Position numbers and translations under genes: made by a program. A stretch of DNA of 34,727 bases. It comes from an uncultured Spirochaetaceae bacterium. Lineage in GTDB: Bacteria > Spirochaetota > Spirochaetia > Treponematales > Treponemataceae. Of this stretch, positions 1 to 7,391 are shown one piece after another; positions within the stretch are counted from its first letter, which is position 1, and every line of letters begins with the position of its first letter. The stretch is taken from the NCBI GenBank assembly GCA_937875245.1, contig CALNCH010000202.1:1-34727 (forward strand), given 5' to 3'. Below the pieces are notes generated by a model, which saw only the letters and a program-made list of their open reading frames with translations, made no database searches and was not told the DNA's origin.

Positions 1-276
1 AGTAGTTAACTCATTTCCATCATTTAGATAGTCAAGTTTTTCTGTTATTCCTCTAAAATCGCCGATTCCATCTCCATCTGAGTCAGAGAAAGATCGGACA
101 AAAATACAATAATAGACACCTTCATCAGCGCCCGTGGCAGTTTTTGCCACAGAAGCTAGTGAATAAACTGCTTTTTCAGGGTCTAAAGAAGATGTTGAAT
201 TTCCCCCGGACACACACCCTGTAAGCAGAAAAAAAACACATGCTACTATTGAAATAAAAACTGCCATTTTTTTCAT
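1..276 (-). CDS. Lipoprotein alpha-amylase, GH13 family (N-terminal part only)
   Basis: Reading the minus strand from the ATG at 276 gives 92 codons that run off the window edge. Residues 1-21 form a lipoprotein signal peptide (Lys-Lys start, hydrophobic core, lipobox LLTGC with Cys21), so the enzyme should be anchored in an envelope membrane. After a Ser/Thr-rich linker comes YYCIFVRSFSDSDGDGIGDF, the first beta-strand region of GH13 alpha-amylases including the Asp/Gly-rich calcium-type loop, followed by GITEKLDYLND. It starts 2 bp after the malG stop codon, with AAGGAA upstream as ribosome site, so it is the last visible gene of the pulA-malEFG operon. It probably cuts alpha-glucans outside the cytoplasm to feed the MalEFG importer. 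The GH13 subfamily cannot be fixed from the N-terminus alone; the catalytic residues lie outside the window. Confidence 0.85.
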   Translation of the reverse strand, partial: MKKMAVFISIVACVFFLLTGCVSGGNSTSSLDPEKAVYSLASVAKTATGADEGVYYCIFVRSFSDSDGDGIGDFRGITEKLDYLNDGNELTT

Positions 277-278
277 TT

Positions 279-1124
279 CTATTCCTTTACTCCATCACCA
301 GCTAAAGACTGAAGCATTAATTTCTGACCTGACATAAACAATATTGCAAAAGGAATTGCTACAAGCAAGGCTCCTGCTGCGAACATGGTAAAGTTATCGT
401 TAGCACGTCCATTAATTAACTCGAAGAGACCTACTGCCAAGGTTTTTTTATCATCACTACGTAAAATCAAACGAGGAAAGATAAAGTCCATCCAAGGCGA
501 AGTAAAACTAGTTAAAGTTAAGAACATAATCATTGGTTTTACTGAAGGTAAAATGATACGAATGTAAGTTGTCCAACGAGAAGCTCCATCTACACGAGCG
601 GCTTCTTCAATGTTTTTTGATACTGTGTCAAAATAACCTTTCATCAACCATGAATTCATTGGGATACTACCAGTGGCATATACCAAAACTAATCCCCAAT
701 GGGTATTAAGTGCATTAATTCTCCATAAAATAACATAGGTTGCAATCATTCCAATAAACGAAGGAAACATCTGTAATACAATCATTGATGCCATTATTGG
801 TTTTTTACCAACAAACTTAAATCGAGAAAAAATGTACCCTACTGTTGAACATAGGCAAACAGTTAATATGGTGTTCATTAATGCTATTTTTAAGGTGTTT
901 TTGTACCAAGTTAAATATCTGGTTTGATTAAAAAGTCTGTCAAATTGATACAAAGAAGGTTCTTTTGGCCAAGGGACAAGTCGTGTTGCAGCCAAAGAAT
1001 TTGTTTTTGTAAATGATGCTCCCACAGTAAAAGCAATTGGATACAAGACTACAAAGGCTGTAATTATTAATACAATATGTAGCATACACTTTACAACAAT
1101 ATTTCCGGTTGAATTTGTTTTCAT
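279..1124 (-). CDS. malG: Maltose/maltodextrin ABC transporter permease MalG
   Basis: A 281-residue inner-membrane permease with six predicted membrane helices. The ABC-permease EAA loop reads EEAARVDGAS around residue 172 and would contact the ATPase subunit. Length and sequence fit MalG (usually 275-300 aa). The start codon overlaps the malF stop by one base (TAATG), which implies translational coupling. The partner MalF and binding protein MalE lie directly upstream and an amylase follows 2 bp downstream, so the substrate is very likely maltose or maltodextrin. No ATPase gene (MalK/MsmK type) is present in the operon; as in many bacteria with CUT1 sugar importers, a shared ATPase encoded elsewhere is the likely energiser (inference). 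Confidence 0.93.
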   Translation of the reverse strand: MKTNSTGNIVVKCMLHIVLIITAFVVLYPIAFTVGASFTKTNSLAATRLVPWPKEPSLYQFDRLFNQTRYLTWYKNTLKIALMNTILTVCLCSTVGYIFSRFKFVGKKPIMASMIVLQMFPSFIGMIATYVILWRINALNTHWGLVLVYATGSIPMNSWLMKGYFDTVSKNIEEAARVDGASRWTTYIRIILPSVKPMIMFLTLTSFTSPWMDFIFPRLILRSDDKKTLAVGLFELINGRANDNFTMFAAGALLVAIPFAILFMSGQKLMLQSLAGDGVKE

Positions 1125-2487
1125 TAGATTTCACCATCCTTAAATGATTTTGTTCGGGTAAAGTTGTATACCGCAAATGGAACCATAACCACGAAAACCA
1201 AAATAGACAGAACAGATGCTAAGTTATACATATTTGGAGTGTTGTAGGTTAATTTATAGATCCAGCTAATTAATAAGTCGGTGGCACCGGCTTGAGTTGT
1301 AATGGTATCCGATACTTTTGGGTCCCCAGCAGTCAAGAAGAATACTGCACCAAAGTTGTTAATATTACCTGCAAATTGCATAATTAAAATTGGCATAGTT
1401 TGAAACAAAACAAGGGGGAATGTAATAGCTTTAAACTGTTGAAATTTATTTGCACCATCAATAGTTGCTGCTTCATAAATTTGTGAGGGTATTGCAGTCA
1501 TATTGCTGGTTATTAAAATCATGCTATAAGGAAATCCAATCCACATATTTACAAGAATTAAGGTAACTCGTGCCATATCAGGGTTTGATAACCAGGGGAT
1601 AGGATTTGCTATAACGCCTAATTCAATAAGGGTTCTGTTAATTGGCCCAAAAGTACCATTTGCCAAATGAAAAGTGAAAGCATAGTAGGAACTGCATAGG
1701 GCAAAATAAATATAGTACGATATATTTTGGCAATTTTAATTCGGTTGTCAGAAAGAACAACAGCAAAGAACATTCCGGCAAAATAACAGGTAAAAGTTGC
1801 AAAAAAGGCCCATACAAGGGTCCATAAGGCAACTCGTCCGAAAGCACTAAACCAAACGTTAGTTCCGTTTCCTGGTGAAAACATAGTAATAAAGTTTTCC
1901 ATCCCAACCCAATCAACTAAATTATTTGGTGGAATATGGTCTGGAGAAGAGTAATTGGTAAAGGCTACTAAAGCAGAAAACAAAAGAGGAATGATTGTAA
2001 AAAAAGCAATTAAACCTATTGCTGGAAGTATTCCAAAATAGGGGAAGGCTTTTTCTGAAATCATACTTTTTGTTTCAGACATTGAAGGATATTTTTGATC
2101 TGCTACGATTTGTTTTGCACTTTTTTTTGCATCATGTATATTAAAAATATACAGACAAATATATATTATACAAATAATTAGAGCAATCAGTCCGGTAATC
2201 ATCATAAAAATGGAATGATCCCGAAACTTAACAGCAAGCTCTGGATGTGGGTCACCTAAAGTCACTAATTCTATAAGAGCGGTTACTATAGGACCTTGGA
2301 AATTTGGAATGAATGTTTTTGATTGAAAAATAACAAAAAACAAGAAAATAAATTCCGATATCGCTAAAGCAATACCACGAATATATTGTTTTAGATACAG
2401 AATTTGCCCTGCACCCATAAAACAACAAGAAGCGATTGTCGCTTTTTTAATTAAATTATCATGAATAACTGTGTCTGATTTATTCAT
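1124..2487 (-). pseudogene. malF: Maltodextrin ABC permease MalF, reading frame broken near 1665
   Basis: Two overlapping frames together make one MalF. The first runs from the ATG at 2487 (MNKSDTVIH, preceded by GGGAG) to a stop at 1618 and carries the N-terminal helices, the long periplasmic part and the PYAVPTMLSLFIWQ stretch. The second covers about 1666-1124, begins with NGTFGPIN and holds the EAA loop (YEAATIDGAN) and the last helices. In intact homologues the IW and NGTFG motifs lie a few residues apart in one frame, so about one base (or 3n+1 bases) is missing near 1660-1670. The combined length, about 455 aa, is normal. No slippery heptamer is present at the site, so programmed frameshifting is unlikely; an assembly error or a real mutation fits better. 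An earlier in-frame ATG at 2535 lies inside a terminator-like hairpin and was not chosen. Confidence 0.85.
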
Positions 2488-2499
2488 TTTTCTACTCCC

Positions 2500-2532
2500 A
2501 AAAAAAAGCTGTCCGTCTAGAGACAGACAGCT
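2500..2532 (-). terminator. Hairpin with U-tract between malE and malF (terminator/attenuator)
   Basis: On the minus strand the RNA would read AGCTGTCTGTCT, a short loop, then AGACGGACAGCT, an 11-of-12-pair stem (2507-2532), followed at once by eight U residues (2507-2500). It sits after the malE stop (2565) and before the malF start (2487). Partial termination here would give more binding protein than permease, a usual arrangement in binding-protein-dependent importers; it may also protect the malE mRNA 3' end. The degree of read-through cannot be seen from sequence. Confidence 0.8.
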
Positions 2533-2564
2533 CATTACCTGATAAAGCTAATAAAAATTATGCT

Positions 2565-3752
2565 TTATTTTGCAGCTTCCATAGCAGCTGCTGCTGCGTT
2601 TAATTCAGTTGTTACATCAGCACCGTCCCAAATAGAAGCAAAGGCTGCACCCATTGCTGACCAGAAAGTTCCTATCTGAGTAATAGTTGGCATTGGAGTA
2701 GCATACTTTGTCTGAGCCAAAATACCGTTTGAAAGAGGATCTGAAATAGTAATGTCTTTGCGAGCAGGAATCTGCTGTGTAATTTCGAAGCGTTTTTCTT
2801 GTGCTGCTTTAGACATTAAGAAATCTGCAAATTCTTCTGCTTCTGCTTGATGATCTGTATAAGCACTTACGAAGGCTAAACGAACGCCAGAGAAAGAAGC
2901 TGGGGGATTTTTCTGTCCAGGGAATACTGGAATTTCAGAAACACCAAAATTAATACCTGCTTTTGTGAAATCAGCAATCTTCCAAGGGCCAGTAATGAGC
3001 ATTGGAACGTTTCCTTCAATAAATGAAGAGTTACAGAAGTCACCACTCATGTCTGCAGATGGAACATCAAGAATTGTTTTTCGAAGTTTTTGGAAATATG
3101 TTAAACCTTCGATAGCACCCTTACTATTGATGTTATGTTGTTTTCTATCATTACCATTAGGACCAAAAAGAGGAGCCCCAAAACCAGCTAAGAAAATATA
3201 ATCAAAATAGGCGTTAGCGGTTTCCCATGCAATTGCATACTTGTTCTTTGATTTATCATTCCATGATTTTGCAAATGTTTCGATTTCTGTCCATGTTTTT
3301 GGAGGGTTAGGAATAACATCTTTGTTGTAGAAAAGAGCATAGGTTTCAATTGCTAAAGGATATCCATACAATTTTCCATTATATGTAGATCCAATAATAG
3401 CGGCGTCTACGAAAGTGTTATTAAATTCTGGATCTACACGATCAAGAATATGTCCACCTGCAACTAATGCACCTATGTGATCATGGGGAGCAACAAAAAT
3501 ATCAGCACCCACTCCTGCAGGTCCGTCTAATTCAATTTTACCACGTGCATCAGAAGAACCTACTGGTTCATATTCAATAGCAATATTTGGGTGTGTTTTA
3601 GTATATTCTCCAGCAGCCCAAAGAACAAAATCCTTTTCTGTTCCCTCAGATTCCCATACCTTGAGAGTAGTTTTTCCACTGTCTTTTGATCCACCTGCGA
3701 ATGCACTTGTAATCAATAATACAGCCATCATTGTTGAAATAAGCTTTTTCAT
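2565..3752 (-). CDS. malE: Maltose/maltodextrin-binding protein MalE
   Basis: A 395-residue solute-binding protein of ABC family 1. Residues 1-19 are a signal peptide ending SAFA, followed by GGSKD. There is no lipobox Cys, so it looks like a soluble periplasmic protein cut by signal peptidase I, as is common in treponemes. The mature part begins LKVWESEGTEKDF and contains VAPHDHIGALVAGGHI, LAIETYALFYNKD and NVPMLITGPWKIADF, all typical of MalE. Two ATGs stand side by side (3755 and 3752); AGGAGG lies five bases before the second, which is therefore preferred. It is the second gene of the operon after pulA, and a hairpin with a U-tract separates it from malF. Confidence 0.93.
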   Translation of the reverse strand: MKKLISTMMAVLLITSAFAGGSKDSGKTTLKVWESEGTEKDFVLWAAGEYTKTHPNIAIEYEPVGSSDARGKIELDGPAGVGADIFVAPHDHIGALVAGGHILDRVDPEFNNTFVDAAIIGSTYNGKLYGYPLAIETYALFYNKDVIPNPPKTWTEIETFAKSWNDKSKNKYAIAWETANAYFDYIFLAGFGAPLFGPNGNDRKQHNINSKGAIEGLTYFQKLRKTILDVPSADMSGDFCNSSFIEGNVPMLITGPWKIADFTKAGINFGVSEIPVFPGQKNPPASFSGVRLAFVSAYTDHQAEAEEFADFLMSKAAQEKRFEITQQIPARKDITISDPLSNGILAQTKYATPMPTITQIGTFWSAMGAAFASIWDGADVTTELNAAAAAMEAAK

Positions 3753-3804
3753 CATTTCCTCCTACATTAAAGCTCGTTTTTTATAACTATCGTCTATATG
3801 ACGG

Positions 3805-5766
3805 TTAGTTCCGTAATACGCTAGCAGATAATGGGGCAAGAGTTACTGTATGCTCTTGTACCTGCATTCCATCTGCTGGGAATGCTATTTTTTTTGCGTT
3901 TTTCACTGAAAAAACCACACTTTCTTTCGACGCGTTCACAAGAACTGTCCAAATTTCATCTTTTTTACTCTGTATTTGATAGCCAAAAGCGAATCCTCTG
4001 CCTTTTTTGTCTAGGACAGAAGCTCCCTTTACATACTTTCCTTTTACAAGAGAAATTCTTTCTTTTTCATGCTCTGGAAAACGAAAGATAGGATTTTCTT
4101 TTCTAAAAGTAATTAAACTTTGTGTGTATAATAAAAGTGATTGATAATCTGAATCTAAAGTCCAAACAAACTGGTTTATAGAATCAGAAGCATCGTAACT
4201 ATTGTGGACAAATATACCGATTGTTTCATTTTTTGCATTATGTATATTAGGTTTTGTTCTTCCCCGTTCTTGTCCACCATGAATGAAAGGAATTCCCCGA
4301 GAAACCATAACAATGAAATTTCCTAATTTTATTCTGGAAATTAATTCTGCTTTTTCTTTGGCATCTGCATCATGTAACGGTGTGTTGTAGCTAATAGAAT
4401 CATGAAGGGTTAAACCGTCATGAGCCGCAATATAATTAACATTATTACCCACAGAACACACAGTATAATTAGAGAGAGGTTTTCCCAGCATATTAGATAT
4501 AAGACTTTTTACAGAAATAGGTTTCCCTGTAATTAAGCCTTTCTCATCTTCTTTCATTCCCCCCGCTTTAATTAAATCCCGAAATTCATCATTAAAAACC
4601 GCAACAGAATCAGTTTTATCCATGTAGTTTTGGTCCATTCCACAAGTACCTTCTGGGCCTGTGTACATTTTCCATCCCTCTCCAATAAATAAAACAGATT
4701 TATTTTCTGAATGAGCTGCAGAATAAGCATCAAGAATTGTTTGAGTGTCGATTAATCCCATCAAATCAAAGCGAAATCCATCAACATGGTATTCTTTTAT
4801 CCAGTGCAAAATAGAATCAATTATCAATCGACGAACCATAGGTTTCTCTGTTGCTAAATCATTGCCACAACAAGATCCGTTCTTCAGATCACCTTTTTCG
4901 TCTTTCCTAAAGTAGTAATCAGGTTCAATATTGTCTAAAAAAGTAGTTGTAGCCATATGATTATAAACTACATCCAGAAGGACTCCTAACCCCGCAGAAT
5001 GACAGGAGTCTATCAAAGATCTCAACTCTCTAATCCGGGCATATGGATCAGATGGATTTGAAGCATACCATCCCTCTGGGGTAAAATAGTTATGAGGGTC
5101 GTATCCCCAGTTATAATTGTTGTTTTTTATAGTACCTGAATTTTCATACTCAGATATTGTTTCATTATTGTTATAAAAATTGAGAACAGGCATTAATTGA
5201 ATATGTGTAACCCCTAGTTTTTTTAGGTATTCAATTTTTTCCTGAAAAGCCTCATAAGTTCCTGGTCTAGCAGTAACATTAGAATCTGGACTAATGGTAA
5301 AATCTCGTACAGATATTTCGTATATTATGGCATCTTCCCTATGTTGTAGTGCAATATACTTAGATTCACTTGTGGTTGCCAATTCTGCTTTTCCCAAAGG
5401 AAAAGATTCAGGAGCATCCATGGCGACGATAATACCTCTTCCACAAGTTCCATCATTTTTATAAGCAGCCATGGATTTTGCATAAGGATCCAAACAAGTG
5501 AAAGTTCCTTTTTCATTTTTCACTACATATTCGTAGCCAAACCATTGGCAATCAACTTCGGAAAAGATTCCAGCCCATACACCATCATGGCGATTAAAAT
5601 CTAAATCTAGTTCATAATCAAAAATGGATCCATGGGAATCGGCATATAGTCGTACACTTACGCTAAATGCAGAGGGAGCCCACAGGGCAAATGACACTGA
5701 TTTTGATACAACATTATACAGTGCACCTAATATTGCAGTTGATGTATGTCTTAATGTTGTAACCAT
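3805..5766 (-). CDS. pulA: Type I pullulanase (GH13 debranching enzyme, CBM48)
   Basis: A 653-residue alpha-1,6-glucan debranching enzyme. An N-terminal CBM48-like beta domain (roughly residues 10-115, FALWAPSAFSVSV) precedes the GH13 barrel. The pullulanase signature YNWGYDPHNYF is present, as are VLLDVVYNH, the nucleophile Asp in GFRFDLMG (about residue 334), the acid/base Glu in FIGEGWK (about 363) and the transition-state Asp in AAHDGLT. A small C-terminal beta domain ends the protein. There is no signal peptide, so it should act in the cytoplasm on imported branched maltodextrins. The start at 5766 is chosen because GGGAG lies five bases before it; the longer in-frame ATG at 5781 has no ribosome site. 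It is the first gene of the pulA-malEFG-amylase operon, 52 bp ahead of malE. Confidence 0.92.
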   Translation of the reverse strand: MVTTLRHTSTAILGALYNVVSKSVSFALWAPSAFSVSVRLYADSHGSIFDYELDLDFNRHDGVWAGIFSEVDCQWFGYEYVVKNEKGTFTCLDPYAKSMAAYKNDGTCGRGIIVAMDAPESFPLGKAELATTSESKYIALQHREDAIIYEISVRDFTISPDSNVTARPGTYEAFQEKIEYLKKLGVTHIQLMPVLNFYNNNETISEYENSGTIKNNNYNWGYDPHNYFTPEGWYASNPSDPYARIRELRSLIDSCHSAGLGVLLDVVYNHMATTTFLDNIEPDYYFRKDEKGDLKNGSCCGNDLATEKPMVRRLIIDSILHWIKEYHVDGFRFDLMGLIDTQTILDAYSAAHSENKSVLFIGEGWKMYTGPEGTCGMDQNYMDKTDSVAVFNDEFRDLIKAGGMKEDEKGLITGKPISVKSLISNMLGKPLSNYTVCSVGNNVNYIAAHDGLTLHDSISYNTPLHDADAKEKAELISRIKLGNFIVMVSRGIPFIHGGQERGRTKPNIHNAKNETIGIFVHNSYDASDSINQFVWTLDSDYQSLLLYTQSLITFRKENPIFRFPEHEKERISLVKGKYVKGASVLDKKGRGFAFGYQIQSKKDEIWTVLVNASKESVVFSVKNAKKIAFPADGMQVQEHTVTLAPLSASVLRN

Positions 5767-5791
5767 AAATCTCCCTTCCATTAATTTTGAT

Positions 5792-5814
5792 AAATCGAAT
5801 TACTAAACCGATTT
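5792..5814. promoter_or_regulatory. Operator-like site A at the pulA transcription start
   Basis: The sequence AAATCG...CGATTT is an inverted repeat with 6-base arms and an 11-base centre, placed at and just after the expected start of transcription, a typical repressor position. Read on the minus strand it contains TTAAATCGGTTTA, then GTAA, then TTCGAT. Site B has the same two blocks without the GTAA. The binding protein is unknown; a LacI-type maltose repressor or the AraC-type regulator encoded next door are both possible. Confidence 0.45.
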
Positions 5815-5820
5815 AACAAT

Positions 5821-5849
5821 AGAATAAAGGGGGATAATGTTTTTGTCAA
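5821..5849 (-). promoter_or_regulatory. Promoter of the pulA-mal operon
   Basis: On the minus strand TTGACA (5849-5844) and TATTCT (5826-5821) are separated by exactly 17 bases, a near-consensus sigma-70 promoter. Transcription would begin near 5814, about 48 bases before the pulA start, inside operator-like site A. The -35 region lies between operator-like sites A and B. Confidence 0.75.
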
Positions 5850-5881
5850 ATAAAATGTGACTTTAATTTGGATTTTATTAC

Positions 5882-5901
5882 ATCGAATAAACCGATTAAC
5901 C
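5882..5901. promoter_or_regulatory. Operator-like site B upstream of the pulA -35 box
   Basis: The minus strand reads GGTTAATCGGTTTATTCGAT, sharing the blocks TTAATCGGTTTA and TTCGAT with site A but four bases shorter between them. It overlaps the stop codon of the upstream response-regulator gene and lies about 33 bases upstream of the -35 box, a position suiting an activator or a loop partner for site A. Confidence 0.4.
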
Positions 5902-7335
5902 AACTTCTTTGTTTTTTTTATACTCTGAAGGCGATAAACCTTTCTCTTCCTTAAATATTTTCATAAAGTATTTTGTATCTGAGAAACCACATCGTTCTGA
6001 TACTTCAAAGATTTTAAAACAGCCTTTTTCTAACAATTGACAGGCTTTTTCTATTCGCATCTTTTTTAAGTATTCATTAAAATTAATTCCGTTATGTTCC
6101 TTAAATTTTTCAGAGAAATAGGTATAATTTATAGAAACATAATTTGCAACAGTGGTCATGTTAATGTTTTTCATGTAATTAGCATTGATATAAGCTAAAG
6201 CTTTTGTAATAAAGGGATACTCTCCGCTATCTTTACGAAGAATTGTGTTTAGATACAAAATATAGTCTAAGGTATTTTGTTTCCATTCTGAAATTGATTG
6301 AAATAATACAAAGTTTTCCAGCATCAAACTTTTTACATGGAGATACACATCTGAATCCGTAAGCTCCCAAAAACGTCTTATAAACTCTACTGAAAACTTA
6401 TCAAATAAATAGTTCAATAATCCAGCAATTTGCGGTTGCTCTTCTTTTTGGAAAAAAAATAAGTCTTCCACCGCATTAGTTAAAGTGGTAATTTCTGCTG
6501 TTTCCAAAACAGAGGATAACTTACCAATCTTTTTATCCATCAAAGCATAATCTATATCATGAGGTATATCTGTAAAATAAAAGGTTTTTTTCTGATTTTC
6601 ATTGCACACTCCAAAACGAGAAAAAGATGCCATGATTGCATGACGGGCCAGTGTTTTAATATTAGTAATAGAACTACCTTCTTCACTAACACAGAGCATA
6701 CATCCCAAGCCAGTTGCTCTTTCTTCTAGGTTTTGAAATAAATGGGGCGGAAAAACCAAAATAGTATAATCATTTTTTTGTTCAACAATATAAAAAGAGG
6801 AAGCATCTTCTAGTGAGTCCATAACTACTTTTCTATTTCTTCCTGCCATTAATACACAACAAAAATTCTTTTCTATGACACAATTATCATCAACTAAAGA
6901 CTTTATTACCCTACCTTCTGTATAAATTTTTTCTATTGATTGTTCTTTTACCAGTTTCTGCTGTATTTTCATGTTTTCTAATACTTTCTGTATTGATGCA
7001 ATTAATTCGTATTTATCTACTGGTTTTAATAAGTAAGACACAGCTTTAGCTTGTAAAGCTTCTCGAGCATAAGCAAAATCATCATATCCACTCAACACTA
7101 TTATCTGAGGTGGAATTTTCATCTGTGCAATAGTATGCATTAATTCAATACCATCCATAACGGGCATTCTTATATCAGTTATAACAATATCCGGTTTATC
7201 AATTTCTATTATTTCAAGAGCTGCTTTCCCATTTTTTGCTTCACTAATGAGACTTTCCGGAAAAGTTGCATTGAGGATTTTTTTCATCCCAGCTCTATTT
7301 ATTTTTTCGTCATCTACAATCAGTATTTTCGCCAT
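5896..7335 (-). CDS. YesN-like response regulator, receiver plus AraC DNA-binding domain
   Basis: A 479-residue cytoplasmic transcription regulator. Residues 1-120 are a receiver domain with acidic pair VDDE, phospho-acceptor Asp54 in VITDIRMP, Ser82 in VLSGYDD and Lys104 in YLLKPVD. A poorly conserved middle region follows. The last 100 or so residues are an AraC-type double helix-turn-helix (MTTVANYVSINYTYFSEKF ... CGFSDTKYFMKIFKEEKG). It follows the YesM-like kinase gene by 56 bp and is its obvious partner. Its own start has no Shine-Dalgarno sequence; instead TATAAT ends six bases before the ATG, suggesting an internal promoter that makes a leaderless message. Likely targets are one or both neighbouring sugar operons (inference from position). 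Confidence 0.9.
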   Translation of the reverse strand: MAKILIVDDEKINRAGMKKILNATFPESLISEAKNGKAALEIIEIDKPDIVITDIRMPVMDGIELMHTIAQMKIPPQIIVLSGYDDFAYAREALQAKAVSYLLKPVDKYELIASIQKVLENMKIQQKLVKEQSIEKIYTEGRVIKSLVDDNCVIEKNFCCVLMAGRNRKVVMDSLEDASSFYIVEQKNDYTILVFPPHLFQNLEERATGLGCMLCVSEEGSSITNIKTLARHAIMASFSRFGVCNENQKKTFYFTDIPHDIDYALMDKKIGKLSSVLETAEITTLTNAVEDLFFFQKEEQPQIAGLLNYLFDKFSVEFIRRFWELTDSDVYLHVKSLMLENFVLFQSISEWKQNTLDYILYLNTILRKDSGEYPFITKALAYINANYMKNINMTTVANYVSINYTYFSEKFKEHNGINFNEYLKKMRIEKACQLLEKGCFKIFEVSERCGFSDTKYFMKIFKEEKGLSPSEYKKNKEVG

Positions 7336-7341
7336 ACACTA

Positions 7342-7347
7342 ATTATA
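7342..7347 (-). promoter_or_regulatory. -10 box directly before the response-regulator start
   Basis: TATAAT on the minus strand, six bases before the ATG at 7335, in a gap with no ribosome-binding site. No good -35 box is seen at 16-18 bases. If used, the message would start at or within a base or two of the ATG. Confidence 0.4.
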
Positions 7348-7391
7348 CATCAGAGTCTTTTTCTTTGACTAATTTTTTAAGTGATATTATT

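Noticed and set aside
1655..1675. Programmed frameshifting in malF
   Set aside because: No X XXY YYZ slippery heptamer in the right frame and no downstream structure recognised; the broken permease at 11708 needs the opposite shift, so a shared recoding mechanism is unlikely.
1638..1916. 92-codon open frame on the minus strand
   Set aside because: Third frame within malF; it joins neither malF half and has no family pattern.
3781..3804. Hairpin between pulA and malE
   Set aside because: Only a 4-base CGTC/GACG stem with no U-tract; too weak to call.
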